In this document: piece by piece, positions 12,231 to 25,718 of the stretch
Numbering within the stretch: the stretch's first letter is position 1
Layout: the number at the start of each line of letters is the position of its first letter
NCBI GenBank assembly: GCA_007922195.1
Contig: ML682059.1
Coordinates: 9,879,748 to 9,943,747, forward strand
Direction: 5' to 3'
DNA: 64,000 nucleotides
Origin: Podocnemis expansa
Taxonomy: Eukaryota; Chordata; Testudines; Podocnemididae
Program-made: the position numbers and the translations under genes
Notes under the pieces: model-generated
What the model was told of the DNA's origin: nothing
Seen by the model: only the letters and a program-made list of their open reading frames with translations
Database searches by the model: none

Positions 12231-12745
12231 GACTATGTCCACATGTACATGGTTAAATCGACTTTACTTATATCGCTTTAATAAAATCAATATAAAAATC
12301 ATTAAATTGATATGTTAAATCAATTTAACAGGTCCATGCCAAAAAAACCCAAATCAAAATAGCATGTCCAGATACAGGACTTGCTATTTCAATTCTTGGA
12401 GAGGGGCACCATGGGAGGTGTGGCAACATGACCCCCTCACTGGGCCATGTCCCCACCCAATCCATAAAAAAAGGAAAGCACCTGGGAAGGAGAAGGGCAA
12501 AAAGTGTTTAATCAATTTAACAGTTAAATCAAAATAACATGTCCACACTGTTATTTAGAAGTAACAATTTCGATTTAAGTGTCATATCGATATAATACTA
12601 GGTTTTATTATATCAATATAACTTTCCTTATATCAAAGTGAGAGAGCTCCTCATTCCAAAATAAGGGAACATCATGTGAACCTTACATTTTTTTAAATCA
12701 AAATAACCAGAGTTATTTTGACTTGGAGTGTGTGTGGACATACCC
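12231..12745. mobile_element. MITE with ATCGAT/TTAAATCAATTTAA motif array (copy C)
   Basis: Element of 515 bp. The left end GACTATGTCCACAT and right end GTGTGGACATACCC are inverted, and TTT flanks both sides (12228-12230 and 12746-12748). Its central block (about 12371-12506) clearly matches copy A, for example GGAGAGGGGCACCATGGGA and CCCACCCAATCCA. The flanking motif arrays differ: here they are TTAAATCAATTTAA, ATATCGATATAA and AAATCAAAATAA instead of TTTGAACTAA. This is a sibling subfamily that shares the core but has a replaced palindromic motif. Confidence 0.8.
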
Positions 12746-12748
12746 TTT

Positions 12749-13701
12749 CTGGCCTAAATGTTGACAGACTACACAGGCCACGTCTGCTCCAGCTTTGTTC
12801 CCAGGTCTGCTTTATCCCTGCTTTGTTCTGACTTTTCTGTAGATCTTGACAACTGATTCTGACTTTGCCCTCTGACTCTGGTTCCTGTCCTAACTGCCAC
12901 TACACAAACCATTAGGCATGCCTATCCACACCTTGGTTTTTGATAGCACAGGTACAAGCATAAAACTGTAGTTACCCCATCAGTCACTGAATATGGGTAA
13001 AACATACCTCCATTTAAAAACTGCATGTAATGGTACTGAATATAAAGATTCAAAAGCATTTTCCTGTGGTGTTCCACGTATGCCTAGGCATGACAATAGA
13101 CAACATGCTCTTCTGGCTGTGGGGGCTGAGCAATACAGTGAAAGTGTTGGCTGTGCTTTTAGATTTACAGAATTCTTCTGAGTTCCTAAGGAACTGCAAA
13201 TGTTAACAGTTGAAAACAGTTTAAACAACTTAGTCTCAGCTGCTGGGACATAGGGACAGACAGTGAGCTGATCTGTAAATCTACCACCTGCATTTCTATT
13301 TTAGGAAAGCTGTTTTAAATTGTTTCACCAATGGAGTGAGCTCAATGAACTAAGAGGTTTATGAGATTTTTAGGGCCTCATGCCCTGCAAGTGGTTACTC
13401 CTGGCAGGAATCTCACTGACATCTCTGGGGCTATTTGCTTGAGTTAAAACAGTTCCCAGGAGTAAGATTTTCCAGATGTGATCCTTTACTTTCTATGGTA
13501 GCACAAGTCCCCAGCAAGAATACAGGACTTTGGTTTGAACAGGTTCGTTCTTATTGCTGTAGAAACCTGGGGCAGAAGATTACACTATCTAGCGCAGTCC
13601 ACAAACCTTGATTTAGCTGTGTTAAGCTTATTTCTGCATCAACAGTTGCCTCCTGAACAGAAGAAGATAGTGCGTTCAGTGCTAGGCTCTACCCAGCCTT
13701 A
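12749..13701. other. Unassigned non-coding DNA
   Basis: Pyrimidine-rich CTGACT-type repeats occur around 12790-12900. No other feature seen. Confidence 0.4.
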
Positions 13702-13709
13702 TGTTAGCA

Positions 13710-13882
13710 CAGCGGCTCTCAACCATTGTGTTAGGACACATCGCTGTGTCACCAGACAGCAGTTAAGTGTGTTGTGTTGTAGAAAGCTGAGGAGGTGGCT
13801 GGATTCAGGCTGGGGCGGGGGGCCTTTATGTTTGCAATACGCTACCAAACATATCGTGACCTCAAAAGGTTGAGAACCACTG
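13710..13882. mobile_element. hAT-type MITE, 173 bp
   Basis: The termini CAGCGGCTCTCAACC and GGTTGAGAACCACTG are inverted repeats. The 8-bp target duplication TGTTAGCA (13702-13709 and 13883-13890) is perfect, which is hAT-diagnostic and indicates a fairly young insertion. There is no coding capacity. Confidence 0.92.
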
Positions 13883-13890
13883 TGTTAGCA

Positions 13891-14277
13891 AATGGAGCAT
13901 GGACTAAGTACAACCTGGGCCTTGTGCCTGTCTAAGTGAAGGATTCTGAGACTAGTCACCATTTTTTTGAGGGGTGCTGGGACTGTGGTCTAGCCTGACC
14001 CCCTTATCTGCAGTGCTTGCTCTGTGTAATGGGAAGGACATCCCTGCAGGGTCTGCATCAAAGCTAGTCTCTAAGCAACCTGATAAGCACAGCTGGCCTC
14101 TAGTAGACTGACTGGCTACTTCACCTAACTGGTGGGAAGAGTCAGCTGTGAAGCCCACTCCCAGTACCAGCAGTAACTACTACTACTTCAATAGATGTTC
14201 AGAGCATTTACCTACCCATGCTAGGACAGTGCCTATGTGGTCCAGTTCTGCTTCTGCCTCGCTGCAGTCAAGGTAAC
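13891..14277. other. Unassigned spacer
   Basis: No supported feature. Confidence 0.4.
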
Positions 14278-14425
14278 TAGATTCTCACCCATAGCTCTGA
14301 CCCCTGATCTCTGACTCTGGTTCTTCCCCTTGGCTTTGCACTTGGCCTCTGACTCCAGCTCTAATTTTCCACTCTGACTCCAGTTCTAACCACTAAAGCT
14401 CAACCTTGGCTCTGACCCTCAGGCA
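14278..14425. repeat. Degenerate TCTGACTC(C/T)-type tandem repeat
   Basis: Units resembling CTCTGACTCCAGTTCTAA recur several times with variation, for example TCTGACTCTGGTTC, CCTCTGACTCCAGCTC and CTCTGACTCCAGTTC. Similar text occurs near 12860 and 55420, so this may belong to a dispersed family with an internal minisatellite. Confidence 0.5.
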
Positions 14426-14639
14426 TAAGTCATGCGCTAACCAGTAGAAATGACCCAGTCATGACAGCTCCATAGCAAAGTATGGCAAAAGGTTGGTGCT
14501 CCTTCTCATTCAGTGTAACCCCGGGAAATTGTGGGCCTGCACAAAGCACAATAGCTCGTGTTGGGATGGTGTGGCTGTACACCAGCCTTGGAGCAGCATT
14601 GTGATTTCAAGATAAAATATACCCTTATTGTTTGTATTG

Positions 14640-14760
14640 ATGTAGTGGCTAGGAGCTGTCGTGATAGTGTAGGACCCCACTATGCAGAACAAAAAGATCA
14701 TTCCTGCCCCCAAAGAGCTCACAGTCTAGGTAGGATGAGACAGCAGAAGGATGCAGACAG
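14640..14760. repeat. Ancient L3/CR1-like repeat fragment
   Basis: TTCCTGCCCCCAAAGAGCTC followed by ACAGTCTAGGTAGGATGAGA resembles an old amniote LINE-derived repeat. A second fragment with CTCCCTGCCCC and AAAATGAGAGA lies at 23130-23215. Confidence 0.4.
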
Positions 14761-17703
14761 ACCTGTAGGCAAGTACATGGAACTGACTAGCCACTGTTGG
14801 TTGACGTGATAGGCAGGAGACTCATTGCCAGCACCTGTATCTTAGAGATGTTATGCAGAAAGAATCAACAAAATTGAGACAAGCTGGGTGTGATAACTTA
14901 ACAGGAGGTCTGAGTGAGAGGCAGGATGTTGTGGTATCCTCTGTGATCACAAAAATATATGGAAAGTTATATTGGTGGGTGGAAGGGATTAGGAGCTCTG
15001 CTTTACCCATTTTTATCTTAAAGTGGTGGCTAGACACTTATAAAGTGATGTCAGAGACCTTAATTTCCAAGAGGAAGGTTTTTGCTCACTTATTTTTGTA
15101 GTAATGTGACATGAGGCTTGGTCTTTTGCTGCCCCATTAAGAGGACTTTACAACCTTGCTGGCTCCCCGCACTTTTGGCACCCCTAAGAGGAGAAATAAC
15201 TGAGCTAGACTCTGTGTTGGAAATCAGTTTCCCAGATCAAGTACAAGAACTGGGTCAAAGGAGCTGGTCTGGGAGCTGAGTAGGTATAGCCGAGTCCATT
15301 GAGGTTCAGCACCTTAAATAAAGAAGGACTAGCCTTGAAAGTAACCAGAGGCCCCCTAGTGTGGAAGAAACAGCGGAGCTACCTTATACTTTCTTGGTAT
15401 GGTTCTACTTTTGTGAAGGGTTTGGGGGCTTACTGCATGTGAGGAATGCAGCTAGGGAAATTTGCAAACTGTGTATCATTTTGGTTATATCAGAACCCTT
15501 GAAATAAACTCCAGCCTCCTAAGAGGACTGCATATGTTTCAACCTGATTCTCCAGAGGTCACTCCCTTGCCTCTTGAGCTTCTCACAAGCAAGTTTAAAC
15601 TTGGACAAAGCCAGTATAGGTCTAAGTGTCCTTAGAAAGACTCCTATTTAGAAACAAGGGACCAGTGTGGAGATCAAGAGAGTTGTTTAATTACTGTTTA
15701 CAATGTACAGACATCTATGCATGGTGTTTTGCAGAACAAAATATGTAGGATACAACTCTGAGGATAAATTTATACTTTGGTACTAGCAACTTCAAATCTG
15801 AGTTGAGGACTTATTCTGTTCAGTTACGTCAGGATTTATAATCCTCCACAACCTTGCTGCATATTGGCTTGGTCTTTAAGTGCATGTTGTAAGACAGCAG
15901 GTATCTTCCTAACTCCGTCACTAGTTTGCCAGCCTGCTACATTGAATTATGTCTGTTGCACACAGTGTTATTTCACAGATGGATAAGCCCTTGGGAGCCT
16001 TCTTGATTTTCTTTCTTTTAGATGCTGTGCAAATAAAGTCCATCTTCATCTACAAGGGCTTTGCCATTCTTAAATAATATAGGTTGTAATGACAAACCAT
16101 TGCCCTTCAGGATTTTTGAGGGGCGGGGGACAAAAAAGCCAATAACATCCAACAAATTAATGCAAGAAATATTAAACAAACAGACAACTACTTTCACCTT
16201 TCAGAGACCTGCAAGTGCTGTGATCTTTAAGAGGATGCAAGGTAGCTTTGTACTAAAAGGAAAACTATTTGGAGACTGTTATATGGGTAGGTGAAACCCT
16301 TATTCCATATTATTAATTAGTTCATCATAAATTAAAGCAGTGCAATGAAAGATGTTGAGACCTTGCTAATCTAAAGTCCATCTGTGAGAGGGGTTATAAT
16401 TTTTAATTAACATTGGGCACAACGTTAGGAAATAGGAATAGTGTAAATAGTGCAAAATTTCCACATGGGTTTATGTATCAGTCTTTAGATTTGAAATATC
16501 TAGTTCTTGAATGTTCTTGGTTTTGAGTAAATGCACTAAACTCCACCTCCATGCAATAAAAAAGTAATTTTTAACTTCTTGTATGTTTTCCAGAAAAAGC
16601 AATGGGGTGTAATGATTCTATTGGCTCCACAGTATCGTTAATTAACAAAATAGAAGGTTGTGCTGAAACTAATCAGATAAGCTTTTTCATGAGACAGTGA
16701 CTTTTTTTAAATGGCCTTCTCAGTGGGAGACTGTGCTCCTTAGTGGTATTTTTTTCCCACTTTTTTTTAATTCCTCCTTTTTTTGGCCACAAATCACTCC
16801 TAGGATCTTAAAAGCTAGAGATGAAAAAAACTTACTCAGTCTTAATGATTTGGGGGTGTCAACTTTTATATTTTTGAAATATTTTTGCTTGAAAAGACCT
16901 GTTTGAGTCAAGCTGAGTGAACCTCAGCATTTTTTGTAGAATGAATGTGAATTTAGGCAGTTTTAGAAGACGTTTGGGTGTATATACATTTGTCACATCA
17001 TTTCAAGTACAACTTATGGAACTCCTTTTAAAGAGAAGTTGATGATTACTATAGTACCATTTTCTTCCCAAACAGTCAATAGACCAAAATTTGTTAGTGA
17101 CTGAAAATCCTGATACAAGTTCCATAGGCAATTATAGGGAAACCTAGATTATTTAGAGGGGCACATCATTTTAATCAGAACTTATTAGCACCTGTTATGA
17201 TCTTGAATTACATTGTAAATGGTTTGAAATATTAATAATTCCCTAAAATGTATTTTTATTAGAGATGAATAAAATAGTTTCTCTTCTGCCAACTTCTCTA
17301 TGCAAAGCTCTTAATCCTCTTTCCAAAAGGCTAAATCATGCCTTTAAAACACAACCATGCATCTAGAAGGGTTTTGGAGCTGCAAGAAGTAGGGGGAAAT
17401 TGCTTATTAGGGAGGAACAATCCTTCCTTATGGTCTCTGGTACTCCTAGGGATTGGTAGAGCAGGTTGCAATGTGAGGAGGTTGGTGGCAAGACACTGGT
17501 GATATCTCCACTCAATTCCTCTCCATTCCATTCAAGACATGTGGAAGGAGGCTAGGGAACGTGGGGAAGCTCCATTCCCCACATTTTTATGCACCCGAAT
17601 AAAGGGCAGAGAAAAACCTGTGTTCTCAGTCAGTCCTTGACTCTTTCCCCAGTGAGTATAAAAGAACCTGGTTGTCAGCCCTCAGACCCTATTAGGTATC
17701 TTG
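14761..17703. other. Unassigned non-coding DNA
   Basis: Long AT-rich interval. No exon, RNA gene or bounded repeat recognised. Confidence 0.4.
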
Positions 17704-18053
17704 GGGTATGTCTACATTAGCAAATTAGTCTGCGGCTAAGGCAGCTGAGTCACTAGCCTTTGCCTAGTTTGAACTAAGAAACTTCTTAGTTCTGGCTCAG
17801 GAAAGCTTAGTCCAAACTAGGCAGACCCAGCACTAGTCTGGACTTCTGCACTTAAATCAAACTTTAGTTCAAACTAGGTGTGGGCAAGACCCGAACTAAG
17901 ACTACTTTTGAACTAAAGAAGTTCAAACTAAGTATTAGTTTGAACTAGAACACGCAGTTAGTTCAAACTTCCAGGGGTTAGTTCAGACTAACCTCAGATG
18001 TCTTAGTTCAGACTAGCAAATCCAAATTATTTTGCCCTGATGTTGACATAGTC
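17704..18053. mobile_element. MITE with TTAGTTTGAACTAA motif array (copy D)
   Basis: Element of 350 bp. The left end GGGTATGTCTACATT and right end GATGTTGACATAGTC are inverted. The flanks TTG and TTA are an imperfect 3-bp duplication. The interior holds more than ten AGTTYRAACTA motifs in both orientations, like copies A and B, and lacks the core block of copies A and C. Confidence 0.75.
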
Positions 18054-20689
18054 TTACTGTATTCTTCCTGAAGAGAGAGAGTAGCACTGCAGAAAGACTT
18101 TTTAGACAAGTCTCTTTTTGAATTTCTGTTCTAAGGAAAAGCTGAGTTATGAAGAGATCTTTTTATGCCTTCTGGGATTGTCCCAAATGGAAAGCCTTCT
18201 GGTCTGATGTTTAGAAACTTGAAGCATGAGTTTTTTCAGGGATCTAGCCTTCAATTGCCAGTTGTTAGAGTTAAGCAACTGGTATAGCTCTTAAAACCCA
18301 TTTGTAACTTTCTCCCTCTGTTCTGCTGTATCTTGCACATCTGGCACCCTCTTTTTCTCAAATCAAGAGTATTTAAACATCCAGAGGATAGTGACACTCA
18401 GTTATGTAACCAACCAACTTCTGTTTCTCTAGGCAGGTTGTAGTAACTCCAAACTATTACCAGTGGTGGTTCTTAGGGTTTGTTAGAACTGTTTGATAAA
18501 ACTAGGTTATTTTACAATAATTCTATATAATAATAGGACTAAAACTTATCCTGTTCAATTAAAATTGTTAACCGGGATTATAAAATTCCAGAGCACATAG
18601 TCTCCCTCCTCAATTCCATGAGAGGCCAGTGCTATGAAAATAGGGAGTTGCATTTTAAGTATTTGTATGTTTTAAACTTCTGAATATTTTGAAATTAAAA
18701 AAATAAGTGGTCTCAGTGAGACTTAGCACTGCTGTTATTAGGTCCTGGTAAGCCGGAACGGGGCAACAGGAACCACAGATGAGGACTGGTGTGTGGGAAC
18801 AGGTCCTCTGATGCTGAGACTTGATTCAGTATCCATTGAAGTCTTTCTACTGACTTCAGTGAATTTTGAGTCAGGCTCTTCAGCAAGTGGACTTCTAGTT
18901 TTTGTTCAGTTAATATTTACATTCACTGAATAACATAGTAAGCTCATGGGAGAGCTATGCATCATTTCTGCTCAGATGTAGCACTCATGACAAGGCAAGC
19001 TCCCATCTCAGGTGGGGCTTTTGGGTACCACAATAATATAACTACTGAGTAATATGAAGACTAAAAATGTTAAGTTTAAAAAATATTTATAGCAAAACCA
19101 GATGTGACCATGGTACATTGGGTAACTCTTCTAATGCAGAGTCTGAAGAATTACCTGCAAAACTCATTTTGACAATATTGCTTCTATCTTAGATACAATC
19201 TGAGCAGCTTATGAGACTGACTGTAATTTTATTTTTTGCATTATATGGGGTATGGTGGAAGAATATCTCTTTACTCCAATTCAAAGATAGCTTGTTAGTG
19301 GGAACTGCTTTAGGTTTGGTGGTTTTTGTTGCTGTTGGTTTCTCTCTACCACTTCGATTCAAACTAAATTGAGTTGCTGCATAATACATGTGCCTTCTGG
19401 TCTGGCTTGATTTTCTTTTGTACATGTGGCATATTCTGTGCCAGGCCACATCTGCTAACTCTTGTTTGTTTCTGTATTATTCCTCCTACATGTTGAAGTG
19501 TGTCATGGAAAATGAATAGCACATTAGGGTTGTAATAGTCATATTTGTTCAGACTAAACTTGTTCAAGGCTATCTCTTCTAACTCTGATGGGCATACTTA
19601 ATTTTCAGTAAGTGAGCAGTCCTACTGAACCAAGCAAGAATATTTGTCTGCTTCAAATTAAGTGAACGCTTTGGGCTCAGGATAGTGAGGAAACATGCTA
19701 GAGATTTGCTCTTCAGTTCTCTACAATTTCCCATCCTCTGTGGATAACACAGGTGCTTACTTATGGTAATTTCTAAGTAGTTTGAAAGATACAGTAAACC
19801 ACACTTACATTAAACCACACATTGCATCTTTACAGTTAAAATATGTTGCCTAATCTGCAAGCTGACAGATCTTGTTGATGTTTAATCTTATTTGTTGTTC
19901 AATTTATTCTAATATATTCACCATATCTAGGGTTTTATTAGGCATATTTACATTTTAAAAGTGAAAATTGCATGAATTCTGTACAGTAAACATATTTAGT
20001 CCTTGCTGCCTATACTTAATGCCATATCTGTTTGAAAATTTTTTATTTTTTGGTATTGTTTATTTGGTGTACTGAGATGTGATACAGTTCAGCTGTTTCT
20101 AAATAAAATGGACATTTTTTCCTGCTTCTAATACAGAGGTGTATTTTTCCTATACAATTTTTCTCCGCTAAGAAATCGTTTGGTTAATAGCTCCCACTGT
20201 AGAGGACTCTATCAAGATAATTCTCTGAGGACTGACTGGAAAATCTGTTCATAAAATTAGGGATTTGTTTTCATTCTTACTGAATTGATGTACTGCAGCC
20301 ATAATCTTTTGGATAAGAAAAATGTGTTTAGGTGGTGAACTGGGGCTCAGGAAATTAGGGGTTAAAGTCCAGTCACTTCTACAGCCTCCTTATGTCCTGT
20401 GGTCAAATCACTAAGGTCCATATTTCGCAAACACTTAAGGTAAGTGCTTAATGTCTATAAAAGTGGGTAGCTGCATTAAATTCAAAATGATTATTTGTAT
20501 ATTTAAGTGTTTGCATTGTGTTTGCAAGATGGGGCTTCAGTCATCAGTGCTCTACCTGTTTTATAGGTGGAGAATCACAATGCTTCCCAGTCCTGGTGTG
20601 GTGATGGATCTTAATATTTTATAATGAACTGCAGCTTGATCTTTTATTTGAAAACTGCATTGTACCTAATTGGCTTGGTAATTGTAGAA
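18054..20689. other. Unassigned non-coding DNA
   Basis: AT-rich. A CATTGAAGTC...GACTTCAGTG inverted pair at 18828-18865 resembles a dispersed reptilian repeat. Nothing else is supported. Confidence 0.4.
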
Positions 20690-21420
20690 TTTGAGGATCC
20701 GCTGGTGTGGTGATCCCCTCCTGCAATCTGGACTGGTGTGCAGTTGTGCCAGTCCAATACTCCACTCAAGGCTCTGACTTACCCACCTTACTGTGTGAAC
20801 CCCCTCCCACTCACTCCTGGATCAGTTCATGCCCAGCCTCCTGTGTGTAATTGGACCTTCACCCAGTGGAAGAGTGCTCTTACTAGCTGCTTGTAAGAGA
20901 GTCTCCGAGCAAACATTTTAAATGTACCAGATGCAGTCCCAGGAACTTCTGTCTTGCAAGGCTCAGTGTAACCCCTCTGGGCCTTGCAAGCCCACTAACT
21001 CCTCTGTGTCAAAAATTGAGATGCACCAGCTCTGCTCTCATTGAGACTTTATACACACACATTCTCAACATGCACTGCTGCAGATAAAACAAATTTATTG
21101 ATTACAATATGATTTTAAGTGAATATAGGTCAAATCAACATAAAATCAGATAATTCAGTCAAGGAGATCACAGTCAAAATGTTGCATTCTAAACTAAGAT
21201 CACTGTTTCAGTCTTGTTCAAAATTTGCTTTTCCTCCTGTGAGTAGGTTTCTGGTTCTTAAAGCTGCTTGGAAAATGGAATCCATGGGAAGAGCCAAGAC
21301 AAAACAAAGATTGGCTTTTTCTTTTCAGACTGTGTCCCCCTTGTGGTCAAGTGCTTCTTCCTGTTGTGATCTTTCTCTCACTGATCCAAGGTGCTGTTGC
21401 CCCTCTGGGGTGTGGAAATA
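20690..21420. repeat. Probable interspersed repeat, class unknown
   Basis: The block with ACAAATTTATTGATTACAAT and GATTTTAAGTGAATATAGGT resembles a repeat I recall from turtle DNA. The GC content and long CT-rich stretches differ from the neighbours. I found no terminal repeats or target duplication. Confidence 0.3.
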
Positions 21421-24040
21421 GAACTTGTATTTCAACTGGAGTCATGACACAAGAGCTTCATATCTGCACACATGTATGATGTGGTTGGACACATGCTACC
21501 CTAACAGTAATATAGAGCATGCCATGGGCATTCTGAAAACACCTTATGTGATATACTTTGCATTAGACCTTACACAGCTACACTGTAGGGTGAACAGGAA
21601 AGATGCACAGATCACATCGTGGAGTGAGGGTGCAGCATGTCACACCTGGTCACTCTTACTGTAGTTCAGAAGATGCGATGTGCTGAAAGAAAACTAATGG
21701 CTTTTTGATGTCCTTCCCCCAACATCCCCAAAGGGATTGAAATCCAAGCTAATTCATCATTGCTTGTGCCTATTATAGCAGTTTCACACACAATGATAAT
21801 GCAAATAAACTGTGTATTAATACTTGAGTACAAAATTTAAGACCATATTCATAGAAGTTGGCTCTTAGGACCAAACCTCTAGCAAGAGGCTATGAGGGCT
21901 GCAGAGCTGATGCAACACTGCTGTGTTAGGCAGGGACAGGATTCTAGATGGCTACAAAAAGGCTGCACACCTGCATGATGAGAGCTCCTTGACAGCAAGT
22001 GTATCTAGGGCTGATGCTGTCATTACACAGATGCTCTTATCCTCTCTTGGGGTGGTGATACAGTAGAAATGGCTCCAGCTGTTGCTGACATTCTGTGACC
22101 TCAAAGGTGGGAGGAACTCCTCCCTCTTGCATATCTCTCAGCCCACGAGTACTCAGGCTGTATGCCAGGCTCTGTACTGAGTGTTCACTAGTCAATTCAT
22201 GTAACAGCTGCATTAGTGTTTGCACTGAGAATGGCTGCTTGCTTGCTCTTTCTGTCATTGAAAAGACACTCCCCTCATAATTGATGATAAAGCATGTATT
22301 GTACAGAAGATGAACTATGCCAGCTTCCAAGAATGAACTATGGCTTTATCTTGGGAATACCATTTTGCCTTCTCATTAGCATAAATTTAGCTCTGTTCTT
22401 GCTAGAATTTTGGCTACCATAAGGGTGTCATTTTGACATGGTCAGTAAAGTTTTTGAGGAAAGCAATGACTTGTGCCCACTGCTCATTGCCATTCTGCTT
22501 CTGGGAAAGTGGGTTTTATATTTTCTCCACTGTGCCCCCAAAGTGCCCTTGAACAATGTGGTTCAATGCGACTCAGCATCTCCACTCTACAAACTGTAAA
22601 ATCTGTGTATGGTGGAACCTACTTCTTGTCAGGGGGAGCAGCAGCACCCCTAGTTCCAGAACTAATGTGTGTGCTTGATAGAGTCCAAATTCTGAAGTTG
22701 TCCAGAGATTGATGTCTCCTGTCTGACAACACAATGATTAGCTTCTGCGCTAAAGGATCATTATAATTTTCACTTATTAAATTCTAAGCTGAAAACTCTC
22801 TTGGAAAGCTATCACCAGCTCCAGCCTACTCCTTTACCTTTGAGAATATAACTCACAGAGCAGCTGTTCAAACATTCAGATCTTTACATGTAAGCTATAA
22901 CACTTTAGTACAATATTTGTTTTTTCAAGTATGGATCATTTCAAAAGACACTTCCCTCTTACTGATTTTGGTGCCAACAGTCGTCTTGTAATCATTTTAA
23001 ATTACAATATGATCAATAAGTTTTGCCAGGTATTAAAAAGATTAATATTGCCATAAGAATTAATTGTGGTGCATTGCCAGGACAATATTTATTTGTATTA
23101 CCATTGCATGCAGGTGTCCTAGCTCTTAACACTAGGCAGTGCTAAATAAACAGAGTAAAAAGACTCCCTGCCCCACTGATATTACAAAGTAAAATGAGAG
23201 ATGGATCATATAAGATTAATGAAGGAAACCTTACATGCATATCCCAATATGTGCAAATTATAATTTTTAGTTACAGTAAATGATAGTTTCTAATAAGGTT
23301 GTCAATTTATTGCAATTAATGCAGAACAAATTAGTTGTGATTAATTTCACTTTTCAGTTTAAACTGGTGTTCTGTTATGTTTTGGGTGTTTTGTCCATAT
23401 TTCCAAACATTTCATTATTGCACAGAATATAAAATGTACTGTGCTTAGATTATATACTATAAATATTTGATATGAAAAGAAAACAAGAGGGTATCTTTTA
23501 ATTTACCTCATGTAAGTATTGTAGTGTAATCTTCATGACATAATTTAAATTGGTATTCTATTAACAGTGCAATTATAACTGATTTATCATGATGATTTAA
23601 TCTTGTTAATAATTGCAGTTGTTTGACAACCCTAATTTCTAATTATTCCTGAGTTGAAATGAGTACCATATATTAATAGCTCCTTGATTTCTAAACTGCA
23701 TCCATATTAAAACCTCACTATTTCACTTATAATTGATGTACATTTATAACTAAAATGAATTAACTAATGAACTTGAGGCCAAAACTTGGATAATTCTCCA
23801 GTCCTTTTATAGTAATTTTTGGCTACTACATGGCTGCTGAAAACATCAGTTAAATTAGATAGGAATTATTTAAAATTAAGATCCAACAACAGCTAAGTTT
23901 AGGAGATATACAGGCCCTTGTGCCTCAGTACACAAGCACCCTGTAACTTCAGGTTTATCAACACAGTGGCATGCAGCATGCAGGCCCTGTGTACTAGAGT
24001 AATCTGATAAGTGTGGGGAGAATTGGGAAGAGAAGGGTAA
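21421..24040. other. Unassigned non-coding DNA
   Basis: AT-rich, with a second copy of the ancient L3-like repeat at 23130-23215. No exon recognised. Confidence 0.4.
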
Positions 24041-24325
24041 CAGTTCATAGAATCCTAGGATTGGAAGGGACCTCATAGGTCATCTAGTCCAACCACCTAC
24101 CAGAGGCAGGACCAATCCCACTAAACCATCCCAGTCATGGTTTTGTCCAGCTGGGCCTTAAACACCTCCAAAGATGGAGACACTACCACCTCCCTTGGCA
24201 GCTCATTCCAATGCTTCACCACTCGCCTAGTAAAAGTTTTTTTCCCTAATATCCAGCCTTGACTTCCCTAACTGCAACTTGAGACCATTGCTCCTCGTTC
24301 TGTCCTCTGTTACCACCAAGAACAG

Positions 24326-25102
24326 TCAAGCTCCATCCTCCTTGGAGCATCCCTTCAAGTAGTTGAAGGTTGCTATCAAATCCCCCCTCAATCTTCTCTT
24401 CTGCACACTAAATAAGCCTAATGCTTTCAGTCTATCCTCATAGGGCTTGTGCTCCAACCCTTTAATCATTTTGGTTGCCCTCCTCTGAACTCTCTCTAGC
24501 ATGTCCCTGTCCCTTTTGCAGTGGGGAGCCCAAAACTGAACACAGTATTCTAGATGTGGCCTCACCAGTGCAGAATAGAGGGGAATGATCACATCCCTTG
24601 ATCTGCTGGTAATACTTCTTTTGATGCAGCCCAGTATGCCATTGGCCTTTTTGGCAGCAAGAGCACACTGCAGACTCATATCCAGCTTCCCAACCACCGT
24701 GTCCCCCAGGTCCTTTTCTACACTGCTGCTACTTAGCTGAATGTTCCCCAGCCTGTAGCAGTGCATGGGGTTTTTCCGTCCCACATGCAGGATTTTACAC
24801 TTGTCCTTTTTGAACCTCATAAGATTTTTATTGGCCCATTGTTCCAATTTATCTAGGTCTCCCTGAATCCTGTCCTTGCCCTCCAACATGTCTACTGTTC
24901 CCCCCAGCTTGGTGTCATCCGCAAACTTACTGAGAGTGCAGTCTATTCCATCATCCAGATCATTGATGAAAATGTTGAACAGAACCGGCCCCAGGAGCGA
25001 CCCCTGGGGCAGACCACTTGTGACTGGTTGCCAGCTAGAGGTGGAACCATTGATTCCTACACGCTGAAACAGTTGATCTAGCCAGTGTTCTATCCAACCC
25101 AT
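24326..25102 (-). pseudogene. CR1 ORF2 fragment: reverse transcriptase, catalytic core and C terminus
   Basis: A 258-residue segment and the best preserved piece. [20 protein letters not shown] is motif B and FADDTKL is motif C with the two catalytic aspartates. The C-terminal region follows with [19 protein letters not shown] and [16 protein letters not shown], the standard CR1 carboxy-terminal motif. The catalytic residues are intact, but the protein is separated from the rest by a frame change near 25090. The plus-strand copy at 58130-58676 encodes the same C-terminal block. Confidence 0.95.
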
Positions 25103-25718
25103 ACTTCCTTAATTTGCCAATGAGAATGCTATGGGAAACTGTATCAAAAGCCTTACTAAAATCAAGGTGTATCACATCAACAGTTCTTCCTGCATCCAGA
25201 AAACCAGTCATCTGCTCATAGAAGGAAATGAGATTGGTGAGACATGATTTACCCTTGGTAAATCCATGCTGACTGTTCCTGATCACTTTATTTTCCTCTA
25301 AGTGTTTGAGGATGGATTCTTTGAGAACCTGCTCCATAATTTTGCCAGGGATTGAGGTGAGGCTGACTGGTCTATAATTCCCTGGATCCTCCTTTTTCCC
25401 TTTCTTGAAAATAGGCACTACATTTGCTTTTTTCCAATCCTCTGGCACCTCCCCTGTTCTCCATGAGTTTTGAAAAATAACGGCCAGCAGTGCTGCTATC
25501 TCATCGGCCAATTCCCTCAGCACCCTTGGATGCAGTTCGTCCGGCCCCATGGACTTGTGCACATTCAGCTTCTTTAAGCAGTCCCTAACCTGACCTTCCG
25601 TCACCAAGGGCCTGTCTTCTTCTCTCCCATCTGCCATACCCATGGTAGTGGGCTGGGAGCTGACTGCCTGTGAAAACTGAAGCAAAAAAAGCATTGAGCA
25701 CTTCAGCTTTTTCTTCAT
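25035..25718 (-). pseudogene. CR1 ORF2 fragment: reverse transcriptase, fingers and palm start
   Basis: A 227-residue segment. It has GPDELHPRVLRELA, then EDWKKANVVPIFKKG, NYRPVSLTSIPGKIMEQ, the NSQHGFTKGKSCLTNL block and VIHLDFSKAFDTVSH, which is RT motif A with its catalytic aspartate. The frame is lost shortly after [15 protein letters not shown], and the protein resumes in another frame from 25102. This is an N-terminal RT portion of usual CR1 order. Confidence 0.93.

Noticed and set aside
13535..13873. 112-residue plus-strand open frame.
   Set aside because: Its second half runs into the hAT MITE at 13710-13882 and nothing in the first half resembles a known domain.
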